From assembly GCA_910586755.1 (NCBI GenBank), contig CAJUJM010000061.1, positions 1-64,000 on the forward strand: a stretch of 64,000 bases of DNA. Direction: 5' to 3'. Positions 9,733 through 19,000 of the stretch are shown one piece after another. This DNA comes from an uncultured Lachnospiraceae bacterium. GTDB taxonomy: Bacteria > Bacillota > Clostridia > Lachnospirales > Lachnospiraceae. The notes below the pieces were generated by a model. It was not told the origin of the DNA and ran no database searches. It was given only the letters and a program-made list of their open reading frames with translations. The translations under genes were made by a program, and so were the position numbers. Numbering within the stretch: position 1 is the stretch's first letter; every line of letters starts with the position of its first letter.

Positions 9733-10962
9733 TCACTCCACCTTTTTCTTTCCTGTTACACATTCATAAATAAGTGATTTTTTATAACTCTCCAAATCTG
9801 CAAGCAGTTCTTCTTTTTTAGCAATCAGCTTATCTATTTCAGAACATTTTTCATCAAGATATTCTGCTATTTCTCTCTGTTCACATAATGGAGGCATTGG
9901 AATAGTAAAATTAAGAAATTTATCAGCTTGTAATCTCCATCTCCCTAAATTACTCACACCTTGTCCAAGCCCATAAAAAATTTTATTCATATAACACATT
10001 TGCATTAAATACAAATAATACTCCTTGCAATAAGCTGATTTATCAATAAAATTAAATACTCTATAATCAGGACTTGTCACACCAGAATATTTTGATACAT
10101 CTACCCATCCTGTCAACAAATCCATATGATTCATAGCAAAATCTCCAATATCGACTAACTGGTAATTGGAATAACTTTCTGCCAACTGCCCCTCGTTAAT
10201 TGAAATATCCTTAATCTTAATACCCTTTTGTGTAATAGACAAAATATCATATCCTTCTTTACCTGCAATATCTTTTTTGATATAAAAAACATATTTCAAT
10301 TTTTTCATATCCCAATGTGCAGGAATTTTATCTATATGCACATTCTCTGTTGCCTTTAATGTAACTGTATCATATATTCCCTTTGTCACCGCATCTGTTA
10401 TAATTGCCTGTTTATATTTCTTATAATCTTCAATCGTTTCTTTTGTTTTTGCAATAACAGAATCAATTTCTCCAACTTTTTCATCAAGAAAATCTATAAT
10501 CTTTTGCTGTTCAGCTTCATTAAAGACTACCACTTTAAATCCTTGTAACATAGGTAATCTCACAGAATCTACTGTAGATTTTGCACTTCCTTGATCCATT
10601 ATCATCGGGAATAAGCCTTCTAAATAATATTTCAAAAAGGAAGACTGAACATATCTAAAATTATTCATTCTATATACCCTTTGGTGACAGGCATATTTAC
10701 CCTGTACATAATGAAACACTCTCCCTGCACCAACTCCATCTCCAGCCATCAATATAGCTTCTACGTCATCAAAGGAATATTGATTACTTCTTTCTACTTT
10801 TGGAGAGCGAACATAAAAAGGATATTCCCCATCATTTTCTCTATTTTGTGTATCCATATTACCTGTTGTAATATCTGCAATAAACCTTAATTGAATCAGC
10901 TTAGTATCTTCAGGAATCTCCCCAATCCATTCCACACCAGAATCTTTCATTTGTCTTGCCAT
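9733..10962 (-). CDS. hsdS: Type I restriction specificity subunit
   Basis: DNA recognition subunit that directs HsdM and HsdR to a bipartite target. The 409-residue protein has two target-recognition domains (about 10-150 and 210-350). Each is followed by a helical spacer with the repeated pattern EQQKIIDFLDEKVGEID and EQREIAEYLDEKCSEID. The C-terminal part of each repeat ends in a coiled coil. Its start codon overlaps the hsdM stop by one base (TAATG), indicating coupled translation. The recognised sequence cannot be predicted. No second hsdS fragment or inverted repeat for shuffling is present nearby. Confidence 0.95.
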   Translation of the reverse strand: MARQMKDSGVEWIGEIPEDTKLIQLRFIADITTGNMDTQNRENDGEYPFYVRSPKVERSNQYSFDDVEAILMAGDGVGAGRVFHYVQGKYACHQRVYRMNNFRYVQSSFLKYYLEGLFPMIMDQGSAKSTVDSVRLPMLQGFKVVVFNEAEQQKIIDFLDEKVGEIDSVIAKTKETIEDYKKYKQAIITDAVTKGIYDTVTLKATENVHIDKIPAHWDMKKLKYVFYIKKDIAGKEGYDILSITQKGIKIKDISINEGQLAESYSNYQLVDIGDFAMNHMDLLTGWVDVSKYSGVTSPDYRVFNFIDKSAYCKEYYLYLMQMCYMNKIFYGLGQGVSNLGRWRLQADKFLNFTIPMPPLCEQREIAEYLDEKCSEIDKLIAKKEELLADLESYKKSLIYECVTGKKKVE

Positions 10963-12734
10963 TACTCATTACCCCCTTTACCAAATAACTTCTCTAAAGA
11001 GGTCATAATTTCTTTTTCATGGTTTGTGATTCTCTCTGCAATTACTTCTGCCTTTTCTGGTGCTTCATACTTATAGAAATATCTTGTAAAGGGAATCTCA
11101 TAGCCAACTTTTGTTTTGGACTTTTCAATCCATGCTTCGGGATTATATGGCTTTACTTCTCTCTCAAAATAGCTGTCTATATCCTCTGTCAAAGGAACAT
11201 TCTCAAAATCTCTTTTGGCTGCATCTGCTACTGGCTGATTTTTCTTACCCTTTGTAATTAACTTTCCATCTTCATCATAAGAAGGACTATCTATCTGGAT
11301 TCTGTTAAAGCCAAAATCTTCATTATTGAAAATCTTACTTTCACAGACTTTACCATCTAATTCATAAGACTTATTTTTGAACTCTCCATAAGCAGTTACA
11401 ATCATTTTTCTGCATTCTTCTGTAATATCATTTCTCTTACTGCCGATGTTCTTTCTTCTGGATACTACCATCTTGGAAGCATCAATAAGCTGCACTTTTC
11501 CCTGTCTTTCTTCTGCCTTATTCTTAGAAATAATCCAAATATATGTAGTAATACCTGTATTGTAAAATACATCCGTTGATAACTGAACGATTGCATCTAA
11601 CCAATCATTTTCAATCATATATCTTCTAATTTCTGATTCTCCTGATTCAGCAGCACCAGTAAACAACGAGGAACCATTATGGATAATTGCCATTCTTCCA
11701 TCATCTTTTAGCTTTGCAATCCCATTCAAATCAAAAAGCATCTGTCCGTCACTGATTTTAGGAAGACCAACAGAAAATCTTCCCTGATCTCCAAGTTTCG
11801 CCTCTGCTTCCACTGCATTCTTTTCTACTTTCCATTCAATGCCAAACGGAGGATTGCTGATAATATAATCAAATGTATAGCCTTTAAACTTATCATCTGA
11901 CAGAGTATTCCCCTGTCTCATATTATCGCTGTTACCGCCACGAATCAGCATATCTGCTTTTGCAATCGCAAATGTTTCAGGGTTTAACTCCTGTCCGAAT
12001 ACTTTCACATCTGCTTCCGCATCCAATTCAAGAAGTCTTTCTGTCATACAAGTAAGCATCTGACTTGTACCCATAGTCATATCATAAACAGTCTTTGCAA
12101 CACCTTCCTCAATCATAGACTTCTTATCTTCTGAAATCAGCAAATCTGTCATAAGATAAATAATATCCCTTGATGTAAAATGCGCCCCTGCCTGCTCATC
12201 ATAAGACTCTGAAAATCTACGAACTAAATCTTCAAAGATATATCCCATATCAACTGCTGTAATCTTATCTGCTCCCATATATGCTGATGGCTTATTAAAT
12301 GCTTCAATGATTAAAAACAACATTCCATTATTAGCAAGTTTAGTAATCTCTCTGTCAAACTCAAAATTCTCAATAATATCCTGCACATTATCAGAAAATC
12401 CATTAAGATATTCTCTGAAATTCTTCTCTATATGTGTTGCATCATTACACAATTTCTGAAAATCAAAAGGACTGATATTGTAAAACTTATATCCTGATGC
12501 AGTCTCTAAAAAACCATCAATTACTTCCAAATGCTTTACTTGATCATAAATATCCCATACTTTCTGTCTTGTTGGTGCAAGTACATCATTAAATCTCTTA
12601 ATCACGCACATAGGAAGAATCACTTTTCCATATTCATGAGGTTTATAATATTCTCTGATTAAATCAGCAATAGACCAAATAAGATTGGATTTCTCCTGTA
12701 TATTTGTTGTAGTTTGATTATGTAACTCTGTCAT
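10962..12734 (-). CDS. hsdM: Type I DNA methyltransferase subunit
   Basis: N6-adenine methyltransferase of the type I complex; with HsdS it protects host sites. The 590-residue protein has the N-terminal helical HsdM region (residues about 15-170), a SAM-binding region with the unusual motif DMTMGTSQM (about 218-226) in place of the common DPxxGxG form, and the catalytic motif NPPF at 294-297. It begins the restriction part of the operon, 54 bases after the winged-helix gene, and is followed without gap by hsdS. Confidence 0.96.
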   Translation of the reverse strand: MTELHNQTTTNIQEKSNLIWSIADLIREYYKPHEYGKVILPMCVIKRFNDVLAPTRQKVWDIYDQVKHLEVIDGFLETASGYKFYNISPFDFQKLCNDATHIEKNFREYLNGFSDNVQDIIENFEFDREITKLANNGMLFLIIEAFNKPSAYMGADKITAVDMGYIFEDLVRRFSESYDEQAGAHFTSRDIIYLMTDLLISEDKKSMIEEGVAKTVYDMTMGTSQMLTCMTERLLELDAEADVKVFGQELNPETFAIAKADMLIRGGNSDNMRQGNTLSDDKFKGYTFDYIISNPPFGIEWKVEKNAVEAEAKLGDQGRFSVGLPKISDGQMLFDLNGIAKLKDDGRMAIIHNGSSLFTGAAESGESEIRRYMIENDWLDAIVQLSTDVFYNTGITTYIWIISKNKAEERQGKVQLIDASKMVVSRRKNIGSKRNDITEECRKMIVTAYGEFKNKSYELDGKVCESKIFNNEDFGFNRIQIDSPSYDEDGKLITKGKKNQPVADAAKRDFENVPLTEDIDSYFEREVKPYNPEAWIEKSKTKVGYEIPFTRYFYKYEAPEKAEVIAERITNHEKEIMTSLEKLFGKGGNE

Positions 12735-12788
12735 TTTTCATTTTCTCCTTACAGTTCTTTTCATTTTATTATTTCATCTGTCCAATAT

Positions 12789-13052
12789 TCAGGACTTTAA
12801 TTTCTTCATTATCTTTTTTGCATCTTCTGTTAGGACATATCTGCCCTTTGTATTGTTGTAAATTTGAACATAATCATTGTTGATCAACTCATTCAAGACC
12901 ATATTTACCTTCGCCTTGCTGCATCCAAGACTATCTGCTATCTCCTGTTGAGTAATAGGACATATTTCCGTATTGTTAATCTCTATCTGATGCCCATATA
13001 ATGTTTTCAATACCAAATATCTATCATTTGTAAAAAATTCTATTTTGTTCAT
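12789..13052 (-). CDS. Winged-helix regulator at head of defence operon
   Basis: An 87-residue DNA-binding protein. A helix-turn-helix is clear at ITQQEIADSLGCSKAKVNMVLNEL, followed by a wing (YVQIYNNTKGRYVLTEDAKKIM). The ATG at 13052 is chosen because AAAAGG lies 8 bases upstream; two earlier start-like codons are too close to that site. It is the first gene behind the promoter at 13094-13121 and lies 54 bases ahead of hsdM. It may control expression of the restriction and CBASS genes, like controller proteins of other restriction systems; this is inferred from position. Confidence 0.8.
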   Translation of the reverse strand: MNKIEFFTNDRYLVLKTLYGHQIEINNTEICPITQQEIADSLGCSKAKVNMVLNELINNDYVQIYNNTKGRYVLTEDAKKIMKKLKS

Positions 13053-13093
13053 TACCATCACCTTTTATGTTCAAAAATTTTTCCTATGGTATT

Positions 13094-13121
13094 ATTATAA
13101 TGCTTCTGTATCAGATTGCAA
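13094..13121 (-). promoter_or_regulatory. Sigma-A-type promoter of the defence operon
   Basis: On the minus strand TTGCAA (13116-13121) and TATAAT (13094-13099) are separated by 16 bases. Transcription would begin about 35 bases before the winged-helix gene. No other equally good promoter was noticed between here and 1851. Confidence 0.7.
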
Positions 13122-13157
13122 GCCAATTTGTGTCTGATAACCTTCGACTTTATCTTC

Positions 13158-13631
13158 GGGTATTCGCTTCCATTCAGAAAATCCAAATAAAGCCAATACC
13201 TACTGCATAAACTCTGATAGAGTGGCACTTACAAAGTACACGGGTCTCGCCAACCTAGCAAGTTCCTTGCTGAACAGGTTGTCTCGCCCTTGACGCCCCA
13301 TAAAAAGCATGGGGCTATCAGGTAAAATGCACAGCAAGCTGCACATTTTAGCTTGGGGACCAGCAACCTGATGCGGGACATTCCAGAAAACAATAACCTC
13401 CACTGGAGCTTATTGCTTTCCTCCATTCGAGATGCGCTCGACCCGTTGGGCTATAAAACCTAATCTTTGGATTTATTTTGATGTTTTCTTTCCCTATACA
13501 GAAAATGAATTTTGAGCATCTTATAACAGATTATTTCATCTTTTGCCATATTGTTTTATTTATTGAAATATAGTTTTATAAATTATTATATTATTGCATT
13601 TTATGCTCAAATTTTCACAAAGCGAATACCC
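13158..13631. repeat. 12-bp inverted repeat flanking the structured RNA region
   Basis: GGGTATTCGCTT at 13158-13169 and its exact complement AAGCGAATACCC at 13620-13631 bracket a gene-free stretch of about 450 bases. They could be a closing stem of the RNA, recombinase sites, or ends of a small inserted unit. Confidence 0.5.
13205..13440 (-). ncRNA. Candidate structured non-coding RNA, class unknown
   Basis: This stretch has no convincing gene but is dense in stems: 13428-13431 with 13437-13440; 13324-13334 with 13339-13349 (11 pairs); 13296-13301 with 13309-13314; 13257-13261 with 13267-13271; 13211-13215 with 13219-13223; and a long-range stem 13275-13281 with 13364-13370. In the 11-pair stem, two positions are C-A/A-C mismatches on the plus strand but G-U pairs on the minus strand, which points to a minus-strand RNA. 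The CAGGTTG at 13275-13281 can instead pair with 13251-13256, giving two exclusive folds. Short ORFs across it look fortuitous. Large Firmicutes RNAs of mobile elements, such as raiA, are possible relatives, but I cannot confirm a family. Confidence 0.6.
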
Positions 13632-13682
13632 ACCATTTATCCTAAAAAAGCAAACAGAATCTCTCCGTTTGCTTATTATTTT

Positions 13683-14255
13683 CTATTTCATCAATGCTTC
13701 AAACATTTCGTCATATCTTTTCAGACTATCAGCATCAAGCTGAATGATGTTTTCTTTAATTCCTTCCTTCTCCCTTTTCTGTTTTGAAGCAGAGGACAGA
13801 ATATATCTGTTGATTACATCCTGCTGATTATCCAGCATCTTTTTCAATTCCTCATTTTCTATCTTCAAAATATCTACTTCCTCTTTATGATCCGCATTCA
13901 GGATGTCAATACTTTTACTTGCTTCTTTATACTGATATAGATTGTTCACCATATCAGAAAGTGTCTGTAAATAATATTTCTGCATAGCAGGCTCATTTTT
14001 AATATTTATGAGCATATCTTCCACACTCGGCAAATTATAACCTGTCCTTGCAGGAATATTTGCTCCTGCAATCTTTTTGTTAATGGCTTCTATAGTATCC
14101 CTCATCTGATATTTCCAAATATGTACTTTGATACCTGTAGCCTTCTCCAACTGTGCATATTTTATCTTTTGATTTGGATGGCTCTTTTGATAATCTTTTA
14201 AAACGTTTAATAATTGCTCATCTGTATATAAATTTGGTCTTCCTTCTGATCGCAT
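13683..14255 (-). CDS. TnpC-like coiled-coil partner of tyrosine recombinases
   Basis: A 190-residue protein with an N-terminal DNA-binding-like region (TDEQLLNVLKDY, LEKATGIKVHIWKY) and a Lys/Glu-rich coiled coil from about residue 125 to the end. Tn554-family transposons encode a small third protein, TnpC, downstream of two recombinases; size, position and coiled coil fit that role. The start ATG 14255 follows AGGAGG and overlaps the end of the preceding recombinase gene by 49 bases, so the genes are coupled. It is the last gene of the recombinase operon. Confidence 0.7.
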   Translation of the reverse strand: MRSEGRPNLYTDEQLLNVLKDYQKSHPNQKIKYAQLEKATGIKVHIWKYQMRDTIEAINKKIAGANIPARTGYNLPSVEDMLINIKNEPAMQKYYLQTLSDMVNNLYQYKEASKSIDILNADHKEEVDILKIENEELKKMLDNQQDVINRYILSSASKQKREKEGIKENIIQLDADSLKRYDEMFEALMK

Positions 14256-15922
14256 ATCGCATTTCCTCCTTTCTCCAGATTTAGTGTATAAGCATCCAGT
14301 ATCATCTCCTGATTAATGAGTGATGCAAGATTTCTACTGACAGTTCCAATTTCCTTTTCATCCTTTAATTGTTCTTTTAACAGTTTTTTCAGAAGTTCTT
14401 TTTTTATTTCTATATTTTGAAGATTATTCTGTTTCAGTTCCGAAATGTAAGTCTGTGCTACATCCTTTTCTGGTATGAAATGCTCACAGAACAAGCATTC
14501 TTCACATTTGCAGTCTGTCGGAAAATTCGTTGAAGTACATCTTCCTGCTCCATCTTTTACTTTTGGTAGCTGATAGAATTTTGCTCCTAACAGTTCTTTC
14601 TCCGTTTGTTTTAATCCCCAATCCACATTATCAGAATAATTTCTATAATACACTTCATTTTTGTTGTTCAGCATCTTTGACAATACATAAGTTTTTGCAC
14701 TTGTAAATGTATCTAAATGGTTGCAGTATGATAACTGTTCCTCCAAAGTATAATGACCGCCAATTCTTTGTATATAGAGAGGATTCAATCCCTGCATCAG
14801 CATATTCATAAAAGCAAGATGCCTTGTATCTCCTAAGCGGATTCTCTCGATTTGATTATCTTTTATAGCTGTTCCAAGTGCTACTATTTCATAATGGTAT
14901 ATACCTTCAACAACATCTTTTTCAAACATCTTAAACAGATTATTGAATTTTTGAAGAGTAATTTTCACTTTGTTTCTTTTGTAATTCTTTGCTAACTGCT
15001 TTATATAAAAATTATCTGAAACAAGATAACTACCACCGTCAATTTCATTTGCATAATCTATAAAGTCACTTATGAACTCAAATAATGTTTCAGGAATCTG
15101 AAACTCTGTCATAATTGGAATGGTATGTTTCTTCCTATCTGCTCTGCTTTTAACTCTTTCAATGTGAATATAGCATTTGTCTTTTTCTTTGTAGATGCAG
15201 TTTCTTTTTAATAATACAAATTCTGATGGTCTAAGCGGAATGATTGTTGAAATCATCCACCATATCAGAATGGGACAATATTTCATTCGCAAATCTATAT
15301 TACCTGTATCAATAAAATCTCTGATTAAGCAATCATATTTCAAAATGGAATCATAATCAGGGATCTCTCTTGATATTGGATTATTTTTGATTGAAAGATT
15401 CTTAATCATTGAGTAAAATTCACAAGCTCTTGGATATGTACAAAACTGTAAAAACTCTTTGCAATTAATCAGATATAAAACATCATTTTTCTCTAAAACA
15501 TACTTTTTAAAATAAGAAGTAGCATCTATATCTAAAATATTGGTTTTTAAAATCATATCCTTAACATGACTAAATGCAACATTTGTAACATGTACTACAT
15601 TTTTCTTTAGATACAGCTTAACTAATATGTACTTTTTCAGGCTCAAAATCATTTCTTGAGGAACATCCATATTAAAATCAAAGTGCATGTTCATCTCACT
15701 CAAATCATAGTAGCCTATCCAAACATCATCTTCAAAATCATTATTTCTGATTATTCCTTTTTCCTTTAATTCTGCAAACATATCTTCACAATCTGGTAAA
15801 TCAATTTCATCATTAATTTTTGTTTGGATTACACAATATCCAGAAGCATTTCCATCTTCCAAATATTCATCAACAAACATGCCACAAATATCATTTGCAG
15901 CTTTTTTATTTTTATTTATCAT
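14207..15922 (-). CDS. Tyrosine recombinase (third of trio)
   Basis: A 571-residue phage-integrase-superfamily protein. The first catalytic arginine is in PLRPSEFVLLKR. Later motifs GDTRHLAFMNMLMQG, IQRIGGH and QLSYCNH supply Arg-His, His and a candidate Tyr nucleophile. A Cys-rich segment follows (CTSTNFPTDCKCEECLFCEHF pattern of six cysteines), probably a zinc site. The ATG at 15922 is preferred over the GTG at 15931 because GAGGAG is correctly spaced for it. It lies directly after the second recombinase; three recombinases in series resemble RIT elements and Tn554-like transposons. Confidence 0.85.
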   Translation of the reverse strand: MINKNKKAANDICGMFVDEYLEDGNASGYCVIQTKINDEIDLPDCEDMFAELKEKGIIRNNDFEDDVWIGYYDLSEMNMHFDFNMDVPQEMILSLKKYILVKLYLKKNVVHVTNVAFSHVKDMILKTNILDIDATSYFKKYVLEKNDVLYLINCKEFLQFCTYPRACEFYSMIKNLSIKNNPISREIPDYDSILKYDCLIRDFIDTGNIDLRMKYCPILIWWMISTIIPLRPSEFVLLKRNCIYKEKDKCYIHIERVKSRADRKKHTIPIMTEFQIPETLFEFISDFIDYANEIDGGSYLVSDNFYIKQLAKNYKRNKVKITLQKFNNLFKMFEKDVVEGIYHYEIVALGTAIKDNQIERIRLGDTRHLAFMNMLMQGLNPLYIQRIGGHYTLEEQLSYCNHLDTFTSAKTYVLSKMLNNKNEVYYRNYSDNVDWGLKQTEKELLGAKFYQLPKVKDGAGRCTSTNFPTDCKCEECLFCEHFIPEKDVAQTYISELKQNNLQNIEIKKELLKKLLKEQLKDEKEIGTVSRNLASLINQEMILDAYTLNLEKGGNAICDQKEDQIYIQMSNY

Positions 15923-15923
15923 T

Positions 15924-17822
15924 TTATCCACTCTCCTCTTTTAATAAATCTTCCTCTTTTGCAGACAGTAGTTTATAGGTATTACAAATATTTTGCTTTA
16001 ACTCTAAAGAATCAATATAAGAATTGACATATTCTTCGCCAAAAGTATTCTCAGCTTCCTTTACCACTGAATACAGTTTGAGCATCTTATCCAAAGTTCT
16101 GATCTTGTCATATTGGCAGGATGGTATTTTCTTTTGGAAAATGTTATTCAGTTCTGTGCATACAGACAAAAGAGTATAAACCGTTGGGATTGAATACTCA
16201 CAATTCACACAATCCGTTCGCACGGGGTATTTACAATTATTCTTCCTGATGCACATAACTCCATCCTGTTTGCTTGTCAAACTTCCATCTGCAAGTTTTT
16301 TAATGACATTTTTTATTTCATCATGTGATAACTTCATAATCTCATTAATCACTCTTTCCTTCGTTATTGACTGTTGGTAAAGCAATTCTGATAGTTGTTC
16401 CAATCTATCTGCTGATATTCCCTGCTTCATTTGAACGATAAGATCTGTCTGTTCCTTTTTGGGAACTTTTTCATCCGCTGCTACTTTTAATAGAGAATCA
16501 TAAAGCCACCCAAACATTCCCCTGTCATACAGTTGAATGGTAACTTCATTTAATTCTGTATCAGAATACATAGAATGCAGGTAAATAGAAGTTGTATCTG
16601 ACATATTGTAATAATTTGTTTTATGTGATCGCATATAAGTGCTGATTTTCACATATTCACTTGCTTCCACTTCTTCTGCAAGATTATCTACAAAAGACAG
16701 CAATGTTCTATTTGCTTTTATGCTTGAAAACTGATTCATAGGCTCTCCCAAATAATTTGCAAGTATTTGTGTACTACTGAAACTATCCTTACCAAAAAGT
16801 AATTCTGTTTTCATTTTCCTTCTCCACTGCTCCACAATCATAATTGCAATTGCAACAGGAACTTTTAATGAGTCAGGAATATTGAAATGCTTATATGCAT
16901 TAGTCTTCTGTGTGTGATATTGTTCTACCGCCAACTTTGTGTTGTTGATGATATAGTTTGCATCTTTCATCTTAAACACATTTTCTTCAAACCACTTTAA
17001 ATCATATTTTTCAATATCCAATAGGTTATCGAGTGCAGGCATGGAAAGAATATCTGATCTTCTCCATGCAAGGCATAGATGCAGCAACAAATAAAGCCAA
17101 CATTTTGCATAAATAACATTGTTCATAGCTTTTTGTATATGCTTATCAATATCAACCGCAAGATTTACAAAATAGCTCCATTCTTCCAACGAATAGAAAT
17201 CTGTATCTTTCTTTATGTTTCTACCTTGTTTTACCTTAATCGTAATATCAATATTTATCAGATTATTTTCCTTCAAATATGATAAGTAATATCCAAAGTT
17301 TCTTATATAAGCGACTGGAATATCTTTGCTTGTTATGATTTTTCTAACATCTATCTCTGTAAGTGAATCCACATCAAAATTTTCTGCTTTATGTTTTAAT
17401 CTTAACTCATTCATAGAACTGACTAAATAATGAAATAGCTTCATACAAGTGCTTACCATTACCATTAAATTCTTTTTTGCTCTCTTACTGTTTGTAATTT
17501 TCTCATGCATAAAATCCTTATAGGTGTCAAACAAAACAGGATATTTGCTTTGTGTTTCCTCATCATATTTGTTTATCCAGTAATCCACTTTTTCATATGG
17601 ATCATCTATGCTTTTAGAAAACTGATATTCAATAAATATATTTGATATTTGCTTGATAACCTCTGTTCTATTTCCTTCATAAGTTAAGCAATGGGTATTT
17701 GATATTTTCACAAGTGAAAATTCTGGAAACATGTTTTTAAATGTACTAATAGTAATAGGTTTTCCAACACTTTTCCTAATTTCCACTACCTTGATATATT
17801 TTGATTCATCTATTACTGCCAT
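15924..17822 (-). CDS. Tyrosine recombinase, TnpB-like (second of trio)
   Basis: A 632-residue protein, the same size as Tn554 TnpB. It contains the first catalytic arginine motif in AWRRSDILSMP and a later basic motif MRSHKTNYY that may hold the Arg/His and Tyr elements, though the usual spacing is not clear. A Cys-rich zinc-like segment (CIRKNNCKY, CVNCEYS) lies near the C-terminus. The start ATG 17822 overlaps the end of the upstream recombinase gene by 10 bases. Catalytic assignment is less sure than for the other two; it may be a divergent or structural member of the complex. Confidence 0.8.
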   Translation of the reverse strand: MAVIDESKYIKVVEIRKSVGKPITISTFKNMFPEFSLVKISNTHCLTYEGNRTEVIKQISNIFIEYQFSKSIDDPYEKVDYWINKYDEETQSKYPVLFDTYKDFMHEKITNSKRAKKNLMVMVSTCMKLFHYLVSSMNELRLKHKAENFDVDSLTEIDVRKIITSKDIPVAYIRNFGYYLSYLKENNLINIDITIKVKQGRNIKKDTDFYSLEEWSYFVNLAVDIDKHIQKAMNNVIYAKCWLYLLLHLCLAWRRSDILSMPALDNLLDIEKYDLKWFEENVFKMKDANYIINNTKLAVEQYHTQKTNAYKHFNIPDSLKVPVAIAIMIVEQWRRKMKTELLFGKDSFSSTQILANYLGEPMNQFSSIKANRTLLSFVDNLAEEVEASEYVKISTYMRSHKTNYYNMSDTTSIYLHSMYSDTELNEVTIQLYDRGMFGWLYDSLLKVAADEKVPKKEQTDLIVQMKQGISADRLEQLSELLYQQSITKERVINEIMKLSHDEIKNVIKKLADGSLTSKQDGVMCIRKNNCKYPVRTDCVNCEYSIPTVYTLLSVCTELNNIFQKKIPSCQYDKIRTLDKMLKLYSVVKEAENTFGEEYVNSYIDSLELKQNICNTYKLLSAKEEDLLKEESG

Positions 17823-18958
17823 AAGCTGTAACCCCCTTTGTATAATTCATCAAGTATATTTTCCACATCTTTTCCAACTTCCTCTTTGTTGTTCAGATAA
17901 GTAAGTGCAGATGTCATACTTGAATCGCCTCTCCAAAGTGCAATTTCTCCAATACTGTTTGTCGCATTGGCTACCTGATTAGAAAAAATGCCTCTGCATA
18001 TATGAGTTTTCCATTTGTAGCTTTTTAAGTACATAGCATATGCTTGTGCTTCAAAATCCTCTGCTTCCTCCAATTTTTGAATAAAAGCCTTTTTCAACTT
18101 TGCAAATTTATTTGCATAAGTGTAATTTGTCATTGGCAAACCTTTTTCGTCTACGAAAATTGCATCTGTTGTTTCCTGTTTATGCTTCTCTTTATGAACC
18201 TCATAAAGTGTATATAGCAAATCTCCAAATGCAGGAATAATCTCCTGTTTTCTGTTCTTTTTGCTCTTTGCAATAAAACCATATTCTGTGTCAGGTCTGA
18301 GATCCTTATCGGTAAGATTGATAACCATTGTTCTAATGCCAGCAGAATCACATTTTAATGAAATATTTTCATATTCAATAGAAGCAACTTCACTGATTCT
18401 AAGACCACCAAAGCACTGAATATAAACTCCCAATGCAATCTCTGGAACCACTTCTATCGCTGTGTTAATAAACATCGGAATGTATTCTGTTTTTAAATTA
18501 TGGATTACTTCTTTCTTATTGCTTCTTATAATATTTTTGTATTTTCCTTTGAATAAGGGTGTATGTTCATTAAAAGAAATAATCCCTTTCTCCTGCAAGT
18601 AGATATAAAATGTTTCTAATCTGCAGGAATATAAGTATTTCGTATATGGGGTAACATTAAGACTGTTAAGAAAGTCAATGCCATCCTGAACTGTTATTTT
18701 ATCAATCTCAAAATCAGGATGCTCATAGACATAATTTAGGAATGGTACAACAACATTTGCATATGCAACCTGTGTTGTAGTTTTATTGTGTGGAAGATTC
18801 AGAATGAAATCTGTAAATGGAGACACAAGAAATAAATCAAAACGTAAGTCTTGTCTGCCAATAACTACATATTGGGTAACTTCTGTTTTACCATCTTCAA
18901 GTTCAGAAACTTCTTTGATGATATGTTTTACCCACTTATAATTATTGTTTTTCTTCAT
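17813..18958 (-). CDS. Tyrosine recombinase, TnpA-like (first of trio)
   Basis: A 381-residue integrase-family protein, close to Tn554 TnpA in size. The SAM-like N-terminal DNA-binding domain covers about residues 45-130. Catalytic signatures are GGLRISEVASIEY (Arg), THICRGIFSN (His-x-x-Arg), WRGDSSM in place of the usual LGH, and Tyr in SALTYLN. The ATG at 18958 is chosen over a GTG four codons earlier because AAGGTGG is better spaced. It opens the four-gene recombinase operon. A small perfect hairpin sits just before its ribosome-binding site. Confidence 0.87.
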   Translation of the reverse strand: MKKNNNYKWVKHIIKEVSELEDGKTEVTQYVVIGRQDLRFDLFLVSPFTDFILNLPHNKTTTQVAYANVVVPFLNYVYEHPDFEIDKITVQDGIDFLNSLNVTPYTKYLYSCRLETFYIYLQEKGIISFNEHTPLFKGKYKNIIRSNKKEVIHNLKTEYIPMFINTAIEVVPEIALGVYIQCFGGLRISEVASIEYENISLKCDSAGIRTMVINLTDKDLRPDTEYGFIAKSKKNRKQEIIPAFGDLLYTLYEVHKEKHKQETTDAIFVDEKGLPMTNYTYANKFAKLKKAFIQKLEEAEDFEAQAYAMYLKSYKWKTHICRGIFSNQVANATNSIGEIALWRGDSSMTSALTYLNNKEEVGKDVENILDELYKGGYSLWQ

Positions 18959-18982
18959 AATTAATTCCACCTTTCATTTTCT

Positions 18983-19000
18983 CAGTAATCTGTATTACTG
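18983..19000. promoter_or_regulatory. Perfect 7-bp inverted repeat before tnpA-like gene
   Basis: CAGTAAT and ATTACTG are separated by four bases, 25 bases upstream of the recombinase start. It could be an operator or a leader-RNA hairpin. Confidence 0.5.

Noticed and set aside
13200..13426. Two short leftward ORFs (67 and 65 codons) in different frames
   Set aside because: They overlap each other, lack good ribosome-binding sites and run through many stems. The stretch is better read as a structured RNA.
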